64,000 nucleotides of DNA from assembly GCF_004798685.1 (NCBI RefSeq), contig NZ_CP039291.1, forward strand, positions 3,472,001 through 3,536,000, written 5' to 3'. Positions 58,473 to 64,000 of this stretch are shown one piece after another. The stretch is from Cellulomonas shaoxiangyii. Its GTDB lineage: Bacteria; Actinomycetota; Actinomycetes; Actinomycetales; Cellulomonadaceae. Numbering within the stretch: position 1 is the first letter of the stretch; the number at the start of each line of letters is the position of its first letter. A model generated the notes under the pieces. It did not search any database. It was not told where the DNA came from and saw nothing but the letters and a program-made list of their open reading frames with translations. Position numbers and translations under genes: made by a program.

Positions 58473-59074
58473 GGACGGGCACGCGCCACCTCTACCTCGC
58501 GCGCCACGGCGAGGCCGACGCCTTCGGGGAGCTCACCGACGTCGGCCGCCGCCAGGCCGCCCTGCTGGGCGAGCGCCTCGCGCACCTGCCCGTGGGCGCC
58601 GTCTGGCACTCGCCCCTGCCGCGGGCCGTCGCCAGCGCGCGCGAGCTCGCCCGCCACCTGCCCGGTGTGCCCGTCGCGGCGGCCGCCGAGCTCGTCGACC
58701 ACGTGCCCCACGTCCCCGCCCCGGCCGAGACGCCCCCGTCCTGGCGCGGCTTCTTCGACGGCTACGACGACGCCGAGGCCCGGTCCGGCCGCCGCGTCGC
58801 CGACTCCCTGGTCGCCCGCTTCGCGGCGCCCGCCGCGGGCGGCAACGACACGCACGAGGTCCTGGTCACGCACGCCTACCCGATCGCCTGGCTCGTCCGG
58901 CACACGCTGGACGCACCCCCGTCCCGGTGGCTCGGCCTGGAGAGCGCGAACGCCGCGCTGACCGTCGTGCAGTACCGCACCGGCCTGCCGCCGACGCTCG
59001 TGACGTTCAACGACCTGAGCCACCTGCCCACCGGGATGCGCTGGACCGGGTTCCCCCCCGCCCTGCGGCCGTAG
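58469..59074 (+). CDS. Histidine phosphatase (phosphoglycerate mutase-like)
   Basis: This 201-residue branch-1 histidine phosphatase has RHLYLARHGEADAFGELTDV (RHG, catalytic His), HSPLPRAVASARELA (second Arg), and VLVTHAYPIAWLVRH (second His). It is co-translated with the PEP/pyruvate-binding enzyme by an ATGA overlap, so the two probably act on the same phosphorylated pathway or reset one another's product; this is inferred. Length is normal and all catalytic residues are present. Confidence 0.88.
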   Translation: MRTGTRHLYLARHGEADAFGELTDVGRRQAALLGERLAHLPVGAVWHSPLPRAVASARELARHLPGVPVAAAAELVDHVPHVPAPAETPPSWRGFFDGYDDAEARSGRRVADSLVARFAAPAAGGNDTHEVLVTHAYPIAWLVRHTLDAPPSRWLGLESANAALTVVQYRTGLPPTLVTFNDLSHLPTGMRWTGFPPALRP

Positions 59075-59123
59075 CCGGTTATCCAGGCGAACGGCGCCCG
59101 CCACGACGCCTACGCTCCGCCGG

Positions 59124-60017
59124 ATGAGCGACCACCCCGCCGCGGAGATCACCGTGGATCTCGTCCGGCGCCTGGTCGCCGAGCAGCACCCCGCCTGGGC
59201 CGCGCTGCCGGTGACGCCGGTGCCGCGCAGCGGGTGGGACAACCGCACGTTCCGCCTGGGCGACGAGCTGCTGGTGCGCCTGCCCAGTGCCGCGGGGTAC
59301 GCCGGCGCGGTCGCCAAGGAGCAGCGCTGGCTCCCCGTCCTGGCCCCGCACCTGCCCCTGCCGATCCCCGCGCCCGTGGCCCTCGGCGCCCCCGGTCAGG
59401 GCTACCCGTGGCCGTGGTCGGTGTACCGGTGGCTGCCCGGCCGGTCGGCCGACGAGGCACCGCCGGCGGACCTGACGCGGTTCGCCGTCGACCTGGCGGG
59501 CTTCCTCACCGCCCTGCGGGCGGCGCCGGGACCCGGCCCCGAGCCGGGTCAGCACAACTGGTGGCGCGGCGGCCCGGTGGCCCACTACGCGGACCAGACC
59601 CACCACGCGCTCGACGTCCTCGCGGGGGACGTCGACGTCGCCGCCACCACGGAGGTCTGGGACGCCGCGGTGGCGTCGACGTGGCACGGACCGGACGGCT
59701 GGCTGCACGGTGACGTCGCCCCGGGGAACCTGCTGGTGGACGCCGGCATCCTCAGCGCCGTCATCGACTTCGGCACGTCCGGCTGGGGCGACCCGGCCTG
59801 CGACCTCGTGATCGCCTGGACCGTCCTCGACGGCCCGTCCCGCGACGCGTTCCGCGCGGGCGTCGACGCCGACGCGGGGACGTGGGCCCGTGCGCGGGGG
59901 TGGGCGCTGTGGAAGGCCCTGATCACGCTGGACTGGGAGCGCCACGACGCGGTCGCCGTCGCCGACGCCCGCCGCGTCCTGCGCGCCGTGCTGGCCGACC
60001 ACGGGTCCCACGCCTAG
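59124..60017 (+). CDS. Aminoglycoside phosphotransferase-family kinase
   Basis: 297 residues from ATG 59124. It is a protein-kinase-like APH fold with GWDNRTFRLGDELLVRLPS (N-lobe), KEQRWLPVLAPHLPLPIPAP, the catalytic loop WLHGDVAPGNLLV (Asp and Asn) and metal-binding AVIDFGTSGWGDPACDL. Many chromosomal members phosphorylate small metabolites rather than drugs. It follows the histidine phosphatase after 49 bp and may share its transcript. Confidence 0.88.
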   Translation: MSDHPAAEITVDLVRRLVAEQHPAWAALPVTPVPRSGWDNRTFRLGDELLVRLPSAAGYAGAVAKEQRWLPVLAPHLPLPIPAPVALGAPGQGYPWPWSVYRWLPGRSADEAPPADLTRFAVDLAGFLTALRAAPGPGPEPGQHNWWRGGPVAHYADQTHHALDVLAGDVDVAATTEVWDAAVASTWHGPDGWLHGDVAPGNLLVDAGILSAVIDFGTSGWGDPACDLVIAWTVLDGPSRDAFRAGVDADAGTWARARGWALWKALITLDWERHDAVAVADARRVLRAVLADHGSHA

Positions 60018-60041
60018 CGGGGGACGCCCCTCGGGTGCGGC

Positions 60042-60746
60042 TCAGCGCGCGGCGTGGGCCCTCGCGGGCGCGATGACCGCGGGCGCCGTCGGATCGGTGT
60101 TGTCCACCACGACCGAGGCGCGCTCCCAGGGGCGGGCGTGCGCGAGGTACAGGCGCTGCGCCCCGGCGTACCGCGCCAGCAGCGCGTCCGCGAGCTGCTC
60201 GTCGAGGCCGCCGCGCTGCCGCATCCGCCGCTCGGCGACGTCCGTGGGGACGTCGAGGTAGACCGACGCGTCCCAGAACGTCGCGAGCTCATCCCGGTGC
60301 AGGAAGGTCCCCTCGACGACCACGAGCGCGTCCTCGGGAGCCTGCTCGACGTCGGGGCAGGTAGCGGCCCCGGTGTCCCGGTCGAAGGACGCCCGCCGGT
60401 ACAGCCCCGTGCCGCCCCGGCACAGGGGCCCGAGCGCCCACGAGACGAGGGCGTCGTAGTCGTAGGTGTCCAGCCAGAACCCCTCGGGCGAGAACCGTCC
60501 GCGGGCGTGGCGGACGGCTGCGGGGTGGAAGAAGTCGTCGGCGTGGAGCAGAACGACGGGTCGCGTCCGCACGTGCCCGGCGAGCGCCGCGGCGAAGGTG
60601 CTCTTGCCGCTCGCGCCGATCCCGTCGACGGCCAGCAGGGCGCGCCTCCGGGCCGGAAGCCCGCGCACGACCCGGGCCAGGACGGGCGTGCGTAGGTCCT
60701 CGGTGGGCGTCGGCCGTGCGCCGCCCCTGCCGCCTGCGTCGACCAC
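60042..60746 (-). CDS. Uridine kinase-like P-loop kinase
   Basis: 234 residues from GTG 60746. It has Walker A LLAVDGIGASGKSTFA (about 39-54), HADDFFHPAAVRHARGRFSP, ALVVVEGTFL (Walker B) and PTDVAERRMRQRGG (lid region). It resembles the longer uridine kinase/phosphoribulokinase-like proteins of actinobacteria. Substrate uncertain: nucleoside or sugar. It is the second such kinase in the window after that at 25688 and shares only motif-level similarity with it. Confidence 0.78.
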   Translation of the reverse strand: MVDAGGRGGARPTPTEDLRTPVLARVVRGLPARRRALLAVDGIGASGKSTFAAALAGHVRTRPVVLLHADDFFHPAAVRHARGRFSPEGFWLDTYDYDALVSWALGPLCRGGTGLYRRASFDRDTGAATCPDVEQAPEDALVVVEGTFLHRDELATFWDASVYLDVPTDVAERRMRQRGGLDEQLADALLARYAGAQRLYLAHARPWERASVVVDNTDPTAPAVIAPARAHAAR

Positions 60747-60887
60747 GGTCCCCAGGGTGCCGCCCGTCGCCCGCGCGTGGCGAGCCCGTGGCCTCCGGCG
60801 GGTGCGCTCGCGCCCGCCGGTCGCCGGCCTCCGCGTCCCCCGCGGGCGCCGTAGCGCGGCCCGGGCGGTCATCGGCCCCTCAAGATG

Positions 60888-60901
60888 CTCAGCATGCTGA
60901 G
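60888..60901 (+). promoter_or_regulatory. Palindromic operator before the TspO-like gene
   Basis: CTCAGCATGCTGAG is a perfect 14-bp palindrome ending 18 bp before the ATG at 60920, where a bound repressor would block initiation. No regulator gene lies next to it. Confidence 0.5.
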
Positions 60902-60919
60902 TGTGGGCACTCTGGAGGC

Positions 60920-61744
60920 ATGGAGACCACGAGCACGGCCGTCGACGCCCCCGCTACGTCCCGTGACCGGGTCCGCCAGGTCACCGTCCTGATCGGAGCC
61001 GGCGTGGCGATCGTCGCCGCCGCCATCGGCTCCGGAGCGGCCGGCGGGCAGCCGGTCGCCGAGGCCGCGGGGGGTGCGCTGTCCGCGACGGCCACCCCGC
61101 TCGCCCCCGACAGCCCCGCGTTCTCGATCTGGTCGGTGATCTACACGGGGCTCGCGGTCTTCGCGATCGTGCAGGCGCTGCCGCGGCAGGGCTCCGACCC
61201 GCGCCTGCGGGCCGTCTCGTGGTGGGTGCTGGGGTCGATGCTGCTCAACGCGCTGTGGATCGCCGCCGTGCAGGGCGACTCCGTCGGCGGCAGCGTGGTC
61301 GTGATCGTCGTGCTGCTGGCCGTGCTCGCGGTGATCTTCGTCAAGGTCGTCCGCATCGCGCACACGGGCACCGTGGCGTCGTGGGTGACCGACCTGACGG
61401 TCGGTCTCTACCTCGGCTGGGTCAGCGTCGCGACGCTCGCCAACACCGCGGCGTTCCTCGCGGTCGCGGGCGTCGGCGAGCTCGGCCTGGGCGCGACGAC
61501 CTGGTCCGTGATCGTGCTCGCGGCCGCCGCGGCGCTGTCGGTCGCCTACGCCGTGTTCGGTCGCCGCCGTCCGGCCGTGGTCATCCCGATCGGCCTGGCG
61601 ATGGCCTGGGGACTGATGTGGATCGGCATCGGGCGGACCCAGGGCCCGCTGCTGGACGGGACCGTGGCGACCGCCGCGTTCGTCGCCGCCGGGGTCGCGC
61701 TGCTCGCCCCGATCGTGACGGCGACGACGGCCCGCCGGCATTGA
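60920..61744 (+). CDS. TspO/MBR-like membrane protein
   Basis: 274 residues from ATG 60920 with GGAGG unusually close (one base between). About seven transmembrane segments are visible. PLAPDSPAFSIWSVIYTGLA is the conserved first-loop motif of TspO/tryptophan-rich sensory proteins, and SWWVLGSMLLNALWIAAVQG matches their next helix pair. It is longer than the five-helix TspO (~160 residues), like other actinobacterial versions. The ligand could be a porphyrin or other hydrophobic molecule. Confidence 0.75.
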   Translation: METTSTAVDAPATSRDRVRQVTVLIGAGVAIVAAAIGSGAAGGQPVAEAAGGALSATATPLAPDSPAFSIWSVIYTGLAVFAIVQALPRQGSDPRLRAVSWWVLGSMLLNALWIAAVQGDSVGGSVVVIVVLLAVLAVIFVKVVRIAHTGTVASWVTDLTVGLYLGWVSVATLANTAAFLAVAGVGELGLGATTWSVIVLAAAAALSVAYAVFGRRRPAVVIPIGLAMAWGLMWIGIGRTQGPLLDGTVATAAFVAAGVALLAPIVTATTARRH

Positions 61745-61802
61745 CCCGCCGGGGCCCTCGCGGCAATGTGCGGCCCGAGCCACGGCGGAGGAAGGCGGAC
61801 CG

Positions 61803-62129
61803 ATGATCGGACGCGGGCACGTGCGCGCACCACGGGAGCCGGTCGACCGCTGGCTGGAGGATGCGGGCGGGGCGACGCACGAGAAGATCGGGCCGGTCCG
61901 CGCGGAGCTCGCGAGCGAGGAGGTCGACGTGGTGCTCGCGGGCCTCCGCCGGGCCGGTGTCGATGGGCCGGCCGACGCACTCCTCGGCCTGGCTCGGCGG
62001 ATCAGTGCCACGCCGAGGTGGTCGCTCGGGCCCGTGGGGACGCAGGGCCGCGACGCGCGGGGCCGGCTGGTCCGGGTGGCGATGCGGACCGAGCTCTCCG
62101 TCCGGGGGCGGTTCGGGCGCAGCGAGTAG
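61803..62129 (+). CDS. Small hypothetical protein
   Basis: 108 residues from ATG 61803 with a GGAGGAAGG site upstream. Mixed charge with helices (VDRWLEDAGGATHEKIGPVR, LASEEVDVVLAGLRRAG) and an Arg-rich end. No known family, signal peptide or membrane segment. The good ribosome site is the main support for expression. It ends 57 bp before a strong bidirectional hairpin. Confidence 0.5.
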   Translation: MIGRGHVRAPREPVDRWLEDAGGATHEKIGPVRAELASEEVDVVLAGLRRAGVDGPADALLGLARRISATPRWSLGPVGTQGRDARGRLVRVAMRTELSVRGRFGRSE

Positions 62130-62185
62130 GCGCCGACACCCGTCCGCCGCGGCGAGCACTCGGCACGAGGCGAGCGGGCAGAACA

Positions 62186-62213
62186 AAGGGGGCGGCCTCT
62201 CGGCCGCCCCCTT
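62186..62213. terminator. Strong bidirectional hairpin terminator
   Basis: AAGGGGGCGGCC-TCTC-GGCCGCCCCCTT, a perfect 12-bp stem flanked by extra GAAC/GTTC pairing, lies between the convergent genes ending at 62129 and 62233. The A/T ends give a short U-run on either strand. Confidence 0.9.
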
Positions 62214-62232
62214 CAGTTCAGGAAGTCGGTGC

Positions 62233-62733
62233 TCAGCGAGCGCCGGCCACGCCGTGGTCGCGGACGTCGTCGTGGTCGTCGCCCTCGATCTCCTTGGCGA
62301 ACAGGTACGAGCCGATGGCCCAGACCGCCGCACCGATGACGCCGACCCAGACGCCGATGTCGGTGCCGAGGCCGTCACCGCGCTCGAGGCCGCCCATGGG
62401 GTTCAGCGCGAACGCGAGGCACTGGATGGTCGCGGCGATGCCGACGGCCATCGAGACCAGCGTCAGGCCGCGGTGCTGGCCGCGGCGCGCACGCTTGAGC
62501 GCGTAGATCATCGCGACCAGCAGGCCGAGGCCCAGGTAGGCGATGAACGGCACGAGGGAGTCGGTCTCGTAACCGGTGCGCGGGTCGGCGTCGCCGCCCG
62601 GGTTCACCCAGTTGAGGAGGGGCGAGATGTTGAACACCACGATGCCTGCACCGGCGACGGCGAGACCGGTGGTCTTCGCCCGTCGGGTGTCGCGGTGGGT
62701 CGAGTCACCGACGCGTGCGTCTGAAGAAGCCAT
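62233..62733 (-). CDS. Four-helix membrane protein of unknown function
   Basis: 166 residues from ATG 62733. There are four transmembrane segments: near TTGLAVAGAGIVVFNISPLL, LVPFIAYLGLGLLVAMIYAL, LTLVSMAVGIAATIQCLAFA and VWVGVIGAAVWAIGSYLFA. External loops hold NPGGDADPRTGYETDS and NPMGGLERGDGLG. The C-terminal tail is acidic and His-rich (EGDDHDDVRDHG). No family recognised. Confidence 0.7.
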   Translation of the reverse strand: MASSDARVGDSTHRDTRRAKTTGLAVAGAGIVVFNISPLLNWVNPGGDADPRTGYETDSLVPFIAYLGLGLLVAMIYALKRARRGQHRGLTLVSMAVGIAATIQCLAFALNPMGGLERGDGLGTDIGVWVGVIGAAVWAIGSYLFAKEIEGDDHDDVRDHGVAGAR

Positions 62734-62940
62734 GAAGTGTTCCCATCAGGTAAGGGGGTTTTGGAACGGTACGAGGATTGCAGCAGGACGCGCCGACCGC
62801 AGCCTGAGAGGCGAAACTGCCCGCACCCGACGCCGGCCAGGGGGTCCGCGTGCAGGTGACCGGTCCGCAGGTCCGGGGCGCCGGCGGACGCCTCAGGGCG
62901 GCGGCCGGGCGACCGTGGGTGGTCGGCGGGTGCCGTGCGG

Positions 62941-63786
62941 TCAGCCGGCGCGGACCACGCGGAACGCGTAGTCGTTGAGGCGCACGGGCGTCGCGAGCGT
63001 GGCACCGTCCCACCCGACCATCGTGACCGCCTGGCCACCGGTCACCGGGCGCGGACCGGCCGTGGTGTAGGCGGAGAGCTCGTCGAACCAGACGGCGCCG
63101 AACCCCGCGAGCGGGTTGAGCGCGTTGCCCGCCGCGCCGCGGCTGACGCCCACGTCGACCGTGACGGCCGGTGGGAAGCCGGTGTCGAGGCTGAAGCTCA
63201 CCGTCTCGGACCGGGTCTCGTTCGCGAGCACGTAGTTGGCACGCCCGGGCGGGTTCGCGTCGAGGCACAGGGAGCCGGTCAGGACGTCCCCGGGTGCGAC
63301 CGGCAGGCCGACGGCGCCCACGCCCTGCGCGGTCAGCGTCGCCGTGACCGCGTCCGACGCGTCGACGGTCATCTCGACGTGCACGTCGAGGAACCCGAGC
63401 CCGAGGAACGTCCGGAACAGGTCGGGGCCGTGCGGGGACGGCACGTACCGCAGGTTCGGCACGGACCACGTCGCGAACAGCGCGGTGAACGGCGCTCCGA
63501 CGCTCGTCAGCGTGTACCCGCAGTGCTCCGTGGGGTGGAGACCCAGCGCCCGGGTCGGCAGCGCGCCCTCCGGCAGCGCGGCCTGCGCCGGCAGGTGCGC
63601 GAAGCCCGCGAACCGGCGGGCCTGCCGCTCCCAGAGGGTCGCCAGGCCGGGATCGGTGTGCGGATCGGGCCGCGGCGGGAGCCCGCGCACGAGCAGGTCG
63701 CGCGGCCGCGCGGTGAAGGGGTCGAAGCCGTCGTCCAGGACGCTGGTGGCGATCGCGTGGTGCGCGCTGCGGGGCTGCTCGGTCAT
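62941..63786 (-). CDS. Beta-rich protein, possibly G1-peptidase-like fold
   Basis: 281 residues from ATG 63786 behind GGAGGG. The N-terminus resembles a small linker (SVLDDGFDPFTARPRDLLVR). The rest is beta-strand rich: FATWSVPNLRYVPSPHG, HVEMTVDASDAVTATLTAQ, VAPGDVLTGSLCLD, then NPLAGFGAVWFDELSAYT. The order of strands and the GDVLTGS and GFGAVWF pieces recall the concanavalin-like fold of G1 (eqolisin) peptidases. The catalytic Gln and Glu could not be placed and there is no signal peptide. Function unknown. Confidence 0.5.
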   Translation of the reverse strand: MTEQPRSAHHAIATSVLDDGFDPFTARPRDLLVRGLPPRPDPHTDPGLATLWERQARRFAGFAHLPAQAALPEGALPTRALGLHPTEHCGYTLTSVGAPFTALFATWSVPNLRYVPSPHGPDLFRTFLGLGFLDVHVEMTVDASDAVTATLTAQGVGAVGLPVAPGDVLTGSLCLDANPPGRANYVLANETRSETVSFSLDTGFPPAVTVDVGVSRGAAGNALNPLAGFGAVWFDELSAYTTAGPRPVTGGQAVTMVGWDGATLATPVRLNDYAFRVVRAG

Positions 63787-64000
63787 CGTGCCCTCCGTCC
63801 CGCGCTGCGGTGCGCGGCCGGTTCCCGGTGGGAGTTCCACGCTAGCCCCGCGGGCGGGCGCACACCAGGTTGCCCGGGCAGTCCCTCGGGGTCGCACGGC
63901 GCCGATCGAACCCCCGGGCCGGCCGGATCTCCCCGGTCCGAGCCTCGACAGTTTCGAGCCGTAGGCAGGGAGAGCGGCGTGGTCACGCTCCCGCACGACT

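Noticed and set aside
1..64000. tRNA, rRNA, integrase or transposase genes marking an island
   Set aside because: None could be found by eye on either strand, so the accessory-looking stretches cannot be tied to a mobile element.

Overview
This window looks like chromosomal DNA from a cellulolytic, very GC-rich actinobacterium of the Cellulomonas type. The evidence is the high G+C content, frequent GTG starts, many GTGA/ATGA gene overlaps, and two secreted cellulases that carry CBM2 modules. One is a GH9 enzyme with an Ig-like domain, two FN3 domains and a CBM2. The other is a CBM2-(Pro/Thr linker)-GH5 enzyme. The genus is an inference from gene content. I saw no rRNA, tRNA, CRISPR array or insertion sequence.

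Layout. 0-8 kb is a patchwork. It holds a truncated M19-like dipeptidase, DUF4037, glycolipid-binding and DUF72 genes, and a ~465 bp direct repeat that has left a DUF72/HTH chimeric pseudogene. Three overlapping genes of unknown function follow, then a Phd/PIN toxin-antitoxin pair with a clear palindromic operator. 8-19 kb holds the two cellulases, each with LacI-type operator-like palindromes upstream, around an NCS1 permease/isochorismatase operon and a MerR/SDR divergon. 19-27 kb holds a YrdC-domain gene, a decayed acetyltransferase, a PCD-VOC fusion, a candidate secreted nuclease with a possible immunity partner, a protein with four cold-shock domains, a Nif3-like gene, and a DUF6036-type nucleotidyltransferase with a short antitoxin-like partner. 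27-33 kb is an envelope-stress-like module: an ABC exporter pair and a CPBP protease-histidine kinase-response regulator operon. Their two promoters share the same kind of 16-bp inverted repeat, each exactly 51 nt upstream of the -10 box.

33-45 kb holds a secreted SMP-30-like protein, an Ntn amidase, a VanY-like peptidase, a SpoIIE phosphatase, an S66 peptidase, and small regulator/effector pairs (HTH/SRPBCC, membrane protein/HTH). 45-57 kb holds mostly housekeeping-like or hypothetical genes, including an odd zinc-motif SDR, a secreted endonuclease/exonuclease/phosphatase-PKD protein, GPP34, and a MarR/alpha-beta hydrolase divergon with a long operator. 57-64 kb holds a small PEP/pyruvate-binding enzyme beside an HTH gene pair, a histidine phosphatase, an aminoglycoside-phosphotransferase-like kinase, a TspO-like membrane protein and unknowns.

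Two themes recur. First, at least eight genes have a TANNNT box 6-7 nt before the start codon, as expected for leaderless mRNAs. Second, two genes end in short tandem duplications that repeat their own stop codon in all three reading frames. All homology calls are made by reading the sequence; no database search was run.
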